Shown in pieces: positions 53,879 through 61,740 of a DNA stretch of 64,000 nt. The notes beneath the pieces are model-generated. The model searched no databases and was not told the DNA's origin. It was given only the letters and a program-made list of their open reading frames with translations. The position numbers were made by a program, and so were the translations under genes. Position 1 is the stretch's first letter. Every line of letters begins with the position of its first letter. The stretch is from an uncultured Clostridia bacterium (GTDB lineage: Bacteria > Bacillota > Clostridia > Christensenellales > Borkfalkiaceae), in the NCBI GenBank assembly GCA_949282385.1, contig CASDOP010000003.1, positions 1-64,000 on the forward strand, given 5' to 3'.

Positions 53879-55426
53879 GTGGAACTTCTACAGCTTACAC
53901 AATCAACGATAGAGATATTTGACGTCAAAGATATTAAGAACTTACGCAAAGGAATAGAGCAGGCTGTTATACATAACGATTTTTCAAAGTATTTAGAGTT
54001 TGAAAAATTAGTGGGGGATCTGACTGTTGATTGGTTGCAAAAGATATTTCAATATTACGAGGCTGACAGAGCTAAGAAAAAGCAGGATTACACGCCCAAA
54101 AGCCTTGCAGGACTGGTTGCGCGATTGACACAAATGGAATATGACGTTTGCGTTGACCTGTGCGCAGGAAGCGGTGCTCTTACCATTCAAAAATGGGCTG
54201 TGGATAAAAGCGTGAAATTTATCTGCTTAGAGTATGACGAAACGGTTATACCGTATCTGCTTTTTAACCTTGCCATACGTAATATTAGAGCAACTGTAAT
54301 CAACTGCGATGTTCTGAGTGGTGACGTGATTGCGAAGTATGAAGTTATAAGCTCGGAAAAATATTCAGTAGTTTCGATGGAGAAAGATAAGACTTTTAAA
54401 GTGGAGGCAAAAACATGCATATCCAATCCTCCATTCAATATGCGCTGGGAAATTCCAGTCTGCGCAAATATGCAAGAAAGGTTTTGTATGTACGGCTTGC
54501 CGCCCGAAAGTAATGCGAATTACGCATTTGTTTTAACGGCGTTGAGTTATGCAGATACTGTAGCGATGATTTTGCCTGCTTCTATTTTGGTTTCAGGTAA
54601 TAAAAAAGAGTGCGAGATAGTAAAGCGGTTGATCGAAAACAATTTTATTGAAGCTGTTATATCTTGTCCTGATAGGATGTTTGAATCTACTTCAATTGCG
54701 ACATGCGTAATCAAGTTAAACAAGCGCAAGAAACATTCGAATATAGAATTTATTGATATGCGCGATCACTCCGATAGTGAACAGCGAGAGCAGAATGGAC
54801 AGTTTGGCGGTGCTTCTCACATGAGAAGGACTTACATTAAAACAGTAAATGTCTTTTCTGATGAGCAGATTCAATTTATTTTATCGGCAATTCAAGAGCA
54901 GAGAAACGAGGTCAACAAATGCGTTTCCGTAACTATTGCTAAAGTAAAAGAATGCGGGTATATGCTTAACCCATCAAGGTATATTGGGATTAAAGAGGCA
55001 GAGACGGATCACAGGTCTTACGCGGATATCATCAGAGATTTAAACCACTGCATTGAAATGAAAAACTCCTGTAAGCTGACGATAAATGAAACTATTGCCA
55101 AGCAGTTAGGCTTCGATGTCGAGTCGTTTAAAAGCGACAAAGAACTTGGCGATGAAGAATTTTTGCAAAAGATATCCGGCGTTAAACTTCTCAAAAAAAA
55201 TTACATAACCTTTACCAAGAACAAAAACGAAGTTACTTTTTCGAATGGTAGCAAAGAACTTGTTTCTCCGGTTTTTATGTTGTTGTTTAATCAATGGAAG
55301 CAGCTAATATATATGTGGAACATTGAAGAAAATAGGTATTTGGCAGAGTTAAGAGACTGTTTATTACCGGACTTAATGCTTGGTAAAATAAGTGTTAATG
55401 ACGCGGATACTGATACCGAGCAATAA
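53879..55426 (+). CDS. N6-adenine DNA methyltransferase (HsdM-like) with HsdS-like tail
   Basis: This 515-residue protein has SAM motif I 'VCVDLCAGSGAL' (about 92-103), catalytic motif IV NPPF (about 184) and an HsdM-like core. The C-terminal 40 residues ('QLIYMWNIEENRYLAELRDCLLPDLMLGKISV') resemble the end of HsdS subunits, where the phrase 'LRD.LLPKLM.G.I' is usual. No target-recognition domain and no nuclease is present. The GTG at 53879 has GGAGG seven bases upstream and is preferred to the ATG at 53846. It may protect phage DNA from host restriction. Confidence 0.85.
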   Translation: MELLQLTQSTIEIFDVKDIKNLRKGIEQAVIHNDFSKYLEFEKLVGDLTVDWLQKIFQYYEADRAKKKQDYTPKSLAGLVARLTQMEYDVCVDLCAGSGALTIQKWAVDKSVKFICLEYDETVIPYLLFNLAIRNIRATVINCDVLSGDVIAKYEVISSEKYSVVSMEKDKTFKVEAKTCISNPPFNMRWEIPVCANMQERFCMYGLPPESNANYAFVLTALSYADTVAMILPASILVSGNKKECEIVKRLIENNFIEAVISCPDRMFESTSIATCVIKLNKRKKHSNIEFIDMRDHSDSEQREQNGQFGGASHMRRTYIKTVNVFSDEQIQFILSAIQEQRNEVNKCVSVTIAKVKECGYMLNPSRYIGIKEAETDHRSYADIIRDLNHCIEMKNSCKLTINETIAKQLGFDVESFKSDKELGDEEFLQKISGVKLLKKNYITFTKNKNEVTFSNGSKELVSPVFMLLFNQWKQLIYMWNIEENRYLAELRDCLLPDLMLGKISVNDADTDTEQ

Positions 55427-55494
55427 ATTTTTAATGCGTATTACCCCGCCCAAAAGTGGGACGAATTTGTAGAAAAAGCAGTAGCAGGTTAAGG

Positions 55495-55545
55495 AAGTTG
55501 GTATAATTCCAACTTCGACGGCAAAATCAAGCGGGAAACCCGCTT
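55495..55545 (+). promoter_or_regulatory. Two hairpins before the 55564 gene, extended -10 site
   Basis: AAGTTGG / CCAACTT (55495-55501 / 55509-55515) enclose TATAATT in the loop, preceded by TGG as in extended -10 promoters. A second stem, AAGCGGG / CCCGCTT (55529-55535 / 55539-55545), follows. Together they may form a promoter with a leader hairpin. Confidence 0.4.
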
Positions 55546-55563
55546 GCCTTGGAGGGCTAAAAA

Positions 55564-55887
55564 ATGGACATCGAAGTTATCGGAGGCGGCACCCACAAAG
55601 CGCGCAAGTCATATGTTTGCGATATGTGCGGACGCAGAATTGAGGTTGGCGAAAGGTATGAACAGACATTCTGCAAAGACATTGATAGCAGCAAGACGAT
55701 AACCTATCGGCTACATAAACGCTGCGGTGAAATTGTGGGTAAGTTTAATAGAATGCATGGTGCAATTCCCGATGAATTGAGCTTTCGGCAAGTTGCAGAA
55801 TGGGTACAAGAAGACTGCTGTCCCCACTGCCCCCTCAGCGGAGGAACGGAATGCACTGGTGACATATTTACCTGTAAGGGATTTTAA
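55564..55887 (+). CDS. Zinc-ribbon phage protein, unknown
   Basis: This 107-residue protein has an N-terminal zinc-ribbon-like pair (YVCDMCGRRIEVGERY, then HKRCG) and a C-terminal Cys cluster (CCPHCPLSGGTECTGDIFTC). GGAGGG precedes it. Proteins of this type are common in phages of gut Bacillota and have no assigned role. Confidence 0.6.
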   Translation: MDIEVIGGGTHKARKSYVCDMCGRRIEVGERYEQTFCKDIDSSKTITYRLHKRCGEIVGKFNRMHGAIPDELSFRQVAEWVQEDCCPHCPLSGGTECTGDIFTCKGF

Positions 55888-55898
55888 GGAGGGACGGA

Positions 55899-56117
55899 AT
55901 GTTAAAGGCATATGACATAAAAACGGGCGAAGAGGTCAAAGAAGGCGACACCATAATCGACTTCCGCGGCGATAAAGCCATATTCACAGGGGCAATCAGA
56001 GCGACGGACCCACCTAAGGACGGCAAGGTTTGCTTCAGAACAAAAGAATCCAGATTCCCGGGCGAGTGCTACGCGCATGTGTTCGGGCTGGTCGTCAGAG
56101 AGGTGCGTGATGTTTGA
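55899..56117 (+). CDS. Small phage protein sharing a domain with the DUF3310 protein
   Basis: This 72-residue beta-rich protein begins MLKAYDIKTGEEVKEGDTIIDFRGD. This is clearly related to the start of the DUF3310 protein at 56708 (MLRAFDRNTGREIKPGEIITDIFGH), so both have the same small N-terminal module. Confidence 0.6.
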   Translation: MLKAYDIKTGEEVKEGDTIIDFRGDKAIFTGAIRATDPPKDGKVCFRTKESRFPGECYAHVFGLVVREVRDV

Positions 56118-56724
56118 GCAAAAGGTTAAACCTCTGTTCGATAAATTGCTGTTAAAATTAGCTGTTGCTTTGGATTATTTCGATGATGGCGATAACGCCA
56201 CGGCAAAACAGAAAATTGAAGAAGCTCATGAGTTGACAAATTCGTTATTTCACACAGCTTCAGAAGTTTTTCAAACGCTTCAAACTAACTACGATGACTT
56301 AGCCAATAAATGGAACAACCAGCGGTGTCTGTATAGCTACGATGGCGAATATATGGAATACTGCGCAAATGGTCCATGCCCGCATGAAAAAGCGACAGTT
56401 TCTGAAGATGAACTCAAACGCATTCGTGCACAAAAGATAGAAACCGAAATAATAAACATTGTAAAAAGTCACTGCAACCGCCAAGGAATTGCAAAAAAAT
56501 GTCCCGAACGTATAGCGCACGGACTTTATTACGCACACTTCCGCAAGGCGGACGAGGTCATCGATGAGTTTGCAGACAACCTTAAAGCAAAGATAGAAAA
56601 TTACACTTACGAGAATACCGAAGGCGCAGATTATTGCTGTTTATTAACCGAGGAATTAATTGATATGATAAACCAATCTGCCGACGAGATGAAAAAGGAG
56701 GCGCTTAATGCTGAGAGCGTTTGA
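56110..56724 (+). CDS. Phage protein, unknown
   Basis: This 204-residue mostly helical protein starts MFEQKVKPLF at 56110, overlapping the previous gene by eight bases, and ends overlapping the next by 17. A Cys/His patch (CLYSYDGEYMEYCANGPCPHE) could bind a metal. No family is recognised. Confidence 0.6.
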   Translation: MFEQKVKPLFDKLLLKLAVALDYFDDGDNATAKQKIEEAHELTNSLFHTASEVFQTLQTNYDDLANKWNNQRCLYSYDGEYMEYCANGPCPHEKATVSEDELKRIRAQKIETEIINIVKSHCNRQGIAKKCPERIAHGLYYAHFRKADEVIDEFADNLKAKIENYTYENTEGADYCCLLTEELIDMINQSADEMKKEALNAESV

Positions 56725-57151
56725 CCGTAATACCGGCAGAGAAATAAAGCCGGGTGAAATTATAACAGACATATTTGGTCACAAAAGTTTTTTGATGGCA
56801 CTTGACGAAGGCAAAGTATTGTACAGAGATTCTGCCGACTATGGAATTGCAAAAACCTCCAGCGACACTTTCTTTAACCTTATAGTCAAAGACGACAACA
56901 AACAGCCTGCAAATGCAGAATACCAAGCAGATAACACCAATCCGTATTACTACAGGCAAGGGATTGAAGTCATAGATTTCATAGAGTGCTACGGATTGAA
57001 TTTTCACAGAGGCAATGCCGTCAAATATATAGCTCGTGCCGGCAAAAAAGATCCTTCGAAAGAAAGCGAAGACCTGAGAAAGGCAATCTGGTATTTGCAG
57101 CGCGAATTGCAAAGAATTGCTACTTCAGAACACTCGGAGGAAAAATCATGA
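56708..57151 (+). CDS. DUF3310-domain phage protein
   Basis: This 147-residue protein has an N-terminal module like the 55899 protein and a C-terminal DUF3310 domain ('YRQGIEVIDFIECYGLNFHRGNAVKYIARAGKKD...DLRKAIWYLQREL'). DUF3310 proteins are nucleotide-kinase-associated or of unknown role in many Bacillota phages. The stop codon overlaps the next start (ATGA). Confidence 0.82.
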   Translation: MLRAFDRNTGREIKPGEIITDIFGHKSFLMALDEGKVLYRDSADYGIAKTSSDTFFNLIVKDDNKQPANAEYQADNTNPYYYRQGIEVIDFIECYGLNFHRGNAVKYIARAGKKDPSKESEDLRKAIWYLQRELQRIATSEHSEEKS

Positions 57152-57396
57152 GCGCTTCAGATTACGGAATAAACATGAGTCTCGACTACTCTGATGCGCC
57201 GCAGCCTAAACTTTCATTCGGCATAGACGGCAAATTTTCAGTCGTATCGCAGATACTCGATAACTTAAGGAGCAAATATGCTCACACAGCAATCGCCTCA
57301 CTCCCCCACTCCGTCTTATCTTATGAAATGAATGTGGCATACGCGATTGCTTTTGAACAGCAAATGGAGATATCAAAATCAAAATGTGGACAGTAA
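57148..57396 (+). CDS. Small phage protein, unknown
   Basis: This encodes 82 residues, with GGAGG before the ATG at 57148. No family is recognised. It overlaps both neighbours by a few bases, as is usual in tightly packed phage operons. Confidence 0.5.
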   Translation: MSASDYGINMSLDYSDAPQPKLSFGIDGKFSVVSQILDNLRSKYAHTAIASLPHSVLSYEMNVAYAIAFEQQMEISKSKCGQ

Positions 57397-57632
57397 CTTT
57401 ACCATATCCGCCTAACGCGGAAGTCTGGATCCCCGAATGCAACCATCTCGGAAACTGGCACGCGATACGTTGTAAGATTCGCAACTATATGATTTACGAA
57501 GACGGCGATATCGAAGTAGCCTTAATGGACCGCAACAGCAGATACAAATTCGCAACCCCAAATAACTTATGCGAAAGCGAAAGCGCTGCGCTCGAGCTTG
57601 CAAAAAAACTTCAAGCGGACCGCGCAAAATAA
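57384..57632 (+). CDS. Small phage protein, unknown
   Basis: This 82-residue beta-rich protein with a helical C-terminus ('SAALELAKKLQADRAK') begins inside the previous gene. No family is recognised. Confidence 0.5.
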   Translation: MWTVTLPYPPNAEVWIPECNHLGNWHAIRCKIRNYMIYEDGDIEVALMDRNSRYKFATPNNLCESESAALELAKKLQADRAK

Positions 57633-57657
57633 TTCTGCCGCTTCTCTGCGGCATTAT

Positions 57658-57757
57658 GGCGATATAGTTAAACAGGTATAACTGCTTGCCCCCCTTCAAT
57701 CATATTTCCCCCATCAAACTATGGCAGGCATTGAGGGTTCAAATCCGTCTATCGCCA
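57658..57757 (+). ncRNA. tRNA-like structure with enlarged anticodon arm
   Basis: It folds like a tRNA: acceptor GGCGATA (57658-57664) / TATCGCC (57750-57756), D-stem GTTA/TAAC, T-loop TTCAAAT with a 5-bp stem holding one mismatch, and discriminator A with no encoded CCA. The anticodon stem GCTTG/CAGGC can extend to 7 bp (GCTTGCC/GGCAGGC), but the loop is about 36 bases instead of 7 and pyrimidine-rich. The variable loop is only three bases. It may be a degenerate tRNA, a tRNA with a short insertion, or a tRNA mimic. Confidence 0.5.
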
Positions 57758-57762
57758 CAAAT

Positions 57763-57778
57763 TTGCAATCAACTGCAA
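57763..57778 (+). repeat. 16-bp near-palindrome, left copy
   Basis: TTGCAATCAACTGCAA, directly after the tRNA-like fold and next to the ribosome site of the 57795 gene. Its reverse complement recurs at 61475-61490 with one difference. Confidence 0.6.
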
Positions 57779-57794
57779 AAGGAGGACCAATTTA

Positions 57795-58775
57795 ATGAAT
57801 GAAACCTACAAACAACTCATGATTTTGCCCGAAGGCGAACTGACCCCCGGGCAGAAAGATTTTTTAGCTGTACATAACGAAATGCTTATGGCAGGGCGCA
57901 AAGCCGCCGATTGCTTAATCATTATGGCTAAAGATATGAAGAAAATGCGCGACGAAGAACTCTACAAAGAAGCGGGCTTCGCCACATTCAAGGAATATGT
58001 CGAGGATGCGCTCGAAATAAAAGAACGCCAGGCATATAACTGGATAAGCGTGCTTGACCTTCCTCCCGAAAAGCTCCAGATTCACGCCGGAATGGGCGTA
58101 ACAAAACTCGCACTTATAGCCTCCGCCTCTCCTTCCGTTCAGGAAGAAGTTTTGAGCGATGAAGACGTCGAAAGTGCCACCGTCAAACAGCTTCGGGACA
58201 GAATTAAGGAGCTTGAGGATGCGGACAAAGAAAAAACTTCGCAGCTCGATATTTTTATTGAGGAAAAGAACAGAAATAAAATCGAACTCGATAAAGCCAA
58301 AAGAGAAAAAGCCGATGTTGAAAACAGCCACAAACGACTTGCCGATAATCTCCGACACGTCGAAGATGCGCTTGACGCCGCAAAGAAAGCTCAGCAAGAT
58401 GCAGAGAAGCTTGTTGCTGAAAAAAATGAAAGGATTAAAGAGCTTGAGGATAGCCTTTCAGCGGCGGCAGCTCCTGCCGAACCGCAGACCGTCGAAGTCG
58501 AGGTCGAAAAGATTGTCGATAACCCCGAAACTATCAAAGAGCTGGATGCGGCACGCGAAGAACTCAGGCAGTTAAAGGAAAATAGTGCTAACGCGAAGAA
58601 AACTGCTGAAGCGTTGGCGATGTTCAAAGCAAATCTTATAACCATGAATGACAGCCTCGACAAGTGTCTCGAAGCTATTGACCATATAGAGGAAAGCGAT
58701 GTCGATCTCGCGGAAAAGTGCACGCAAAAGCTGTGGGCGTTCCGTGATGTCATAAACAACGTGTTGGAGGGCTGA
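57795..58775 (+). CDS. Coiled-coil phage protein (DUF3102-like)
   Basis: This 326-residue protein has an N-terminal part (about 1-110) resembling phage DNA-binding DUF3102-type proteins ('MRDEELYKEAGFATFKEYVEDALEIKERQAYNWISV'). A long Lys/Glu/Ala coiled coil (about 125-220), a Pro/Val hinge and a second coil complete it. AAGGAGG precedes the start. The likely role is a DNA-linked scaffold in replication or partition; this is an inference. Confidence 0.65.
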   Translation: MNETYKQLMILPEGELTPGQKDFLAVHNEMLMAGRKAADCLIIMAKDMKKMRDEELYKEAGFATFKEYVEDALEIKERQAYNWISVLDLPPEKLQIHAGMGVTKLALIASASPSVQEEVLSDEDVESATVKQLRDRIKELEDADKEKTSQLDIFIEEKNRNKIELDKAKREKADVENSHKRLADNLRHVEDALDAAKKAQQDAEKLVAEKNERIKELEDSLSAAAAPAEPQTVEVEVEKIVDNPETIKELDAAREELRQLKENSANAKKTAEALAMFKANLITMNDSLDKCLEAIDHIEESDVDLAEKCTQKLWAFRDVINNVLEG

Positions 58776-58777
58776 TC

Positions 58778-59134
58778 ATGAAGAAACTTGACTACCTGAA
58801 GATGCTCATTCAGGATAACGAAACCGAGACACAGCCCACAAAGGAGCTGCACGAGGACGTCATTGAGTGTACTATCGAGGCGCTCTCCCAAAGCGGCGAC
58901 GATATCGAAGTCGACCAGTCTGTCGGCCTTGGTGACCTCTACAAGATTATTGAGGATGCGGGCAAAAAATCGTCGGCGCGTTGTGTGCCGCCGACAGTCG
59001 CCGCCAAGCTTATCGCCCAGCGCCTGGGCGTTGAGTACGAAAGACCTTTTGACATTCTGAAAGCACGGTTCTTTGCCACGGAAATGCCTAAGACCGCGCC
59101 CCGCCGTTCGAGAATTGACCTCGACGACCTTTAA
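58778..59134 (+). CDS. Phage protein, unknown
   Basis: This 118-residue acidic, mostly helical protein lies two bases after the coiled-coil gene and 10 before the PcfJ-like gene. No family is recognised. Confidence 0.55.
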   Translation: MKKLDYLKMLIQDNETETQPTKELHEDVIECTIEALSQSGDDIEVDQSVGLGDLYKIIEDAGKKSSARCVPPTVAAKLIAQRLGVEYERPFDILKARFFATEMPKTAPRRSRIDLDDL

Positions 59135-59144
59135 GGAGGCGGCT

Positions 59145-61073
59145 ATGTGTATGTGCGGATATGGCTACTATTCAAAGCCGAGAGAAAAAACCCAGAAGGG
59201 ATTACTATTAAAAATACAACATATGTCTACACGGCTGCCCTCTGACTTCGAGGAGTTTGAACATTCTGACTTCTTGAAAATAATGTTCTATGAAAGATTT
59301 GACAGAAAGCATGTTACCGGCTTTTGTGAGTGCGGTGCAGCTGTACATCTTACAAAAGCGCAGTCGGGAAGAATCATAGAGTGCCCCGCCTGTAAGAGCA
59401 AAGTTAGATTGACACGAAAATCCTTCCAAAACATATCACAGCGTAATTACAGCTGTTTTGTCAACCGATTTGAAAACGGTTGGGTCGACAGAATGTTCAT
59501 AGTAGAAAAATATAGTGTACTGAAAGACGGCGAAGTCGAAGTTAGCTATAAGCACTGGGAAGAACAGAGAGATTACTTTGATGGCGAAAATCATTATTCC
59601 TTTCATCCAATTTTGGGCAATGACGAACGATGGGCAAAAGGTGCAGGCAGGATACACGGTATGGGCTACAATTCTTGGCGAATTGAAGACAAACCGCTTA
59701 GGACATATCCTAAAAATATACCAAGGCTGTTCAGGGGAACCCCCTTTGAATATTCGCAGATAGAGACAGCAATAGCCATCCACAATGTCAATCCGTTCTA
59801 TTACCTGCGAAAATATAAAATTTATCCTAAGTTAGAGCTTGTCTATAAGGTAGGGCTCTATAAGCTCGCAGCTCAAATTGTTGAAACACCAATAAGTTGG
59901 GGCATGTCAAACGAAACACGAAGGATAATAGAGAATATAAAATCTCTTAAAGATCTGGGTATAGACAAAAAGGAAGAGCTTGAAGAGTGCAGAGATTTGC
60001 CTGTAACTATTCTCATTGCGAGGAAGGAAGTTAAACGCTGGAAAATACCCGATGAACAAAAAGCGGATGCATGGGATTTTATCGCAGCTTTAAACAATCA
60101 TAGTGGCGAGGATATGGTTTATTCCTTTATGTCACGCAAGAGTTGGTATAAATACTTTCTGACGCAGACGGAAGAATATTGTTCACCAGAATCCTTTATA
60201 AGCGACTATACGGATTACATTTCAGACTGTAGCCACTTAGGATTAGATCTTGACGACACTATGATTTCCCGTCCAAAATCGTTGAAAAATGCACATCAGG
60301 CTATTATCGAAGAAATTGAAATTCAAAAGACGCAGGTCTATGACGCCCTTATTGAGACTGCGTGGGAAAGTATGCATAATCTTGTGGAATGGCAGGACGG
60401 CAATTTTATGGTCATAATGCCGAGAACGTCGCGAGAAATAGTAAACGAAGGACAGAGACAGTGCCACTGTGTAGGACGATATTGCGAGCGTGTAGCGATG
60501 GGCGAAAGCGTTATTCTTTTCATTCGTAAATGCTTGGATCCTGATAATGGCGGATATACCGCCGAAATTAAAAAGGATATGCGCTGTCTTGATATCGTGC
60601 AATGCAGAGGTTACAAGAACGCCGAAGCACCTGCGGAGGTTAAATCTTTCCTTGAAAAATACAAAAATTGGTTTGAATACCGTTCGATTGGTGACTATAA
60701 CTCCGACAGTCTTATGGTCAAATATTTTAAAGCGGTACATAAACGTGACGGAAAATATATAAGCGACAGAGACAAGAAAATGGAATTTATTGTTGGTGAA
60801 TGGAAAGAGGAAATCGATACAGACACTAACCCTGATAATGTAGCTGTAAAAGGTCTGCATGTCGCTTCAATGGAATTTGCACAAAAATTTGGTGACAGTT
60901 GGAATGATGTTGCCATTCTTGAGATCGAAACAAACATTCATGACGTAATTATCCCTGACGCTAAAGACCAGGTGCGCACATCAAAATTTAAAGTAATCAG
61001 AGAAGTGCCATTTGAAGAGATGGGCGATTGGGGCGAAAAACACATGAAAAAATCAAATACGGAGGCGGCATAA
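59145..61073 (+). CDS. PcfJ-like phage protein
   Basis: This 642-residue protein has an N-terminal zinc ribbon (CECGAAVHLT...CPACK, about 60-90), a long middle part and a PcfJ-like C-terminal domain ('VNEGQRQCHCVGRYCERVAMGESVILFIRK...GYTAEIKKD...DIVQCRGYKNAEAP'). PcfJ occurs in conjugative plasmids and phages without a known biochemical role. The start at 59145 follows AAGGAGG. Its stop overlaps the next start by one base. Confidence 0.8.
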   Translation: MCMCGYGYYSKPREKTQKGLLLKIQHMSTRLPSDFEEFEHSDFLKIMFYERFDRKHVTGFCECGAAVHLTKAQSGRIIECPACKSKVRLTRKSFQNISQRNYSCFVNRFENGWVDRMFIVEKYSVLKDGEVEVSYKHWEEQRDYFDGENHYSFHPILGNDERWAKGAGRIHGMGYNSWRIEDKPLRTYPKNIPRLFRGTPFEYSQIETAIAIHNVNPFYYLRKYKIYPKLELVYKVGLYKLAAQIVETPISWGMSNETRRIIENIKSLKDLGIDKKEELEECRDLPVTILIARKEVKRWKIPDEQKADAWDFIAALNNHSGEDMVYSFMSRKSWYKYFLTQTEEYCSPESFISDYTDYISDCSHLGLDLDDTMISRPKSLKNAHQAIIEEIEIQKTQVYDALIETAWESMHNLVEWQDGNFMVIMPRTSREIVNEGQRQCHCVGRYCERVAMGESVILFIRKCLDPDNGGYTAEIKKDMRCLDIVQCRGYKNAEAPAEVKSFLEKYKNWFEYRSIGDYNSDSLMVKYFKAVHKRDGKYISDRDKKMEFIVGEWKEEIDTDTNPDNVAVKGLHVASMEFAQKFGDSWNDVAILEIETNIHDVIIPDAKDQVRTSKFKVIREVPFEEMGDWGEKHMKKSNTEAA

Positions 61074-61474
61074 TGAAAGAAACAAATGAACCCATCCTTG
61101 CCTGCCCGTTCTGCGGACAAACCAGACTGGATGTTATACGCAATGAAAATTTAGAAACGGGCGTTGATAAAAAATTGATAGGCGCCCTCTACTGCAACTG
61201 TTCCGACGCACAACGATTTCGGGCAAAGAAAAAAAGTAAAGACGGCTTAAAGGATATAATCGACGAGTTTGCGCACTACGCCGAAAGTAAAGGCATAGCC
61301 ATCAAGGACGCGGACAAGTTGGTCCTTAAATCAAACGCCGAGGCTGTAATCGACAATCGCTTTGACAGCATGACAATCAAAGTAGACACGATTACAGTTA
61401 AGCTGTCGCTCGACAAGGACGGAGCATTAAAATTCGGCGTCGTCTACAAATACGGATATAGTCAGCTGACATAA
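61073..61474 (+). CDS. Phage protein with zinc-knuckle start, unknown
   Basis: This 133-residue protein has CPFC near the N-terminus and CNC further on (likely zinc ribbon), then a helical and a beta-strand part. It overlaps the PcfJ-like gene (TAATGA) and ends the block bracketed by the 16-bp palindromes. Confidence 0.6.
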   Translation: MKETNEPILACPFCGQTRLDVIRNENLETGVDKKLIGALYCNCSDAQRFRAKKKSKDGLKDIIDEFAHYAESKGIAIKDADKLVLKSNAEAVIDNRFDSMTIKVDTITVKLSLDKDGALKFGVVYKYGYSQLT

Positions 61475-61490
61475 TTGCAGTTGACTGCAA
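61475..61490 (-). repeat. 16-bp palindrome, right copy
   Basis: TTGCAGTTGACTGCAA with seven-base arms, starting at the base after the 61073 gene's stop codon. It is the inverse of the left copy, with one base changed. Confidence 0.6.
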
Positions 61491-61497
61491 AAAAATA

Positions 61498-61528
61498 AAG
61501 CTCTGCGGGGAATTTTCCCGCAGAGCTT
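61498..61528 (+). terminator. Terminator of the early operon
   Basis: AAGCTCTGCGGG / CCCGCAGAGCTT arms (61498-61509 / 61517-61528). Confidence 0.75.
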
Positions 61529-61740
61529 AACCACAGACAAACTTAAAGAATATCTGCAACCTACATTATTTATTATATAGGATATTCTTCCCTTTGTCAA
61601 CAAACCCGCGCTCAGAGGGCTTTCCCGTCCTCGTAATGGGTAGTAACTTCTCGCTGTTAGCCAATTTAAGAGCACACAAAAGCAGGGGTTGCCAAGCGGC
61701 TGGGGTGCAACCCCAGAGAGCGTCATCGCCGGAGGCAAAG
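61529..61740 (+). other. Noncoding region before the HUH replication gene
   Basis: About 210 bases without a credible gene. It holds a hairpin GGGGTTGC / GCAACCCC (61685-61692 / 61707-61714) with a 14-base loop, and GGAGG for the next gene. Given the HUH protein that follows, a nicking origin here is possible. Confidence 0.4.
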
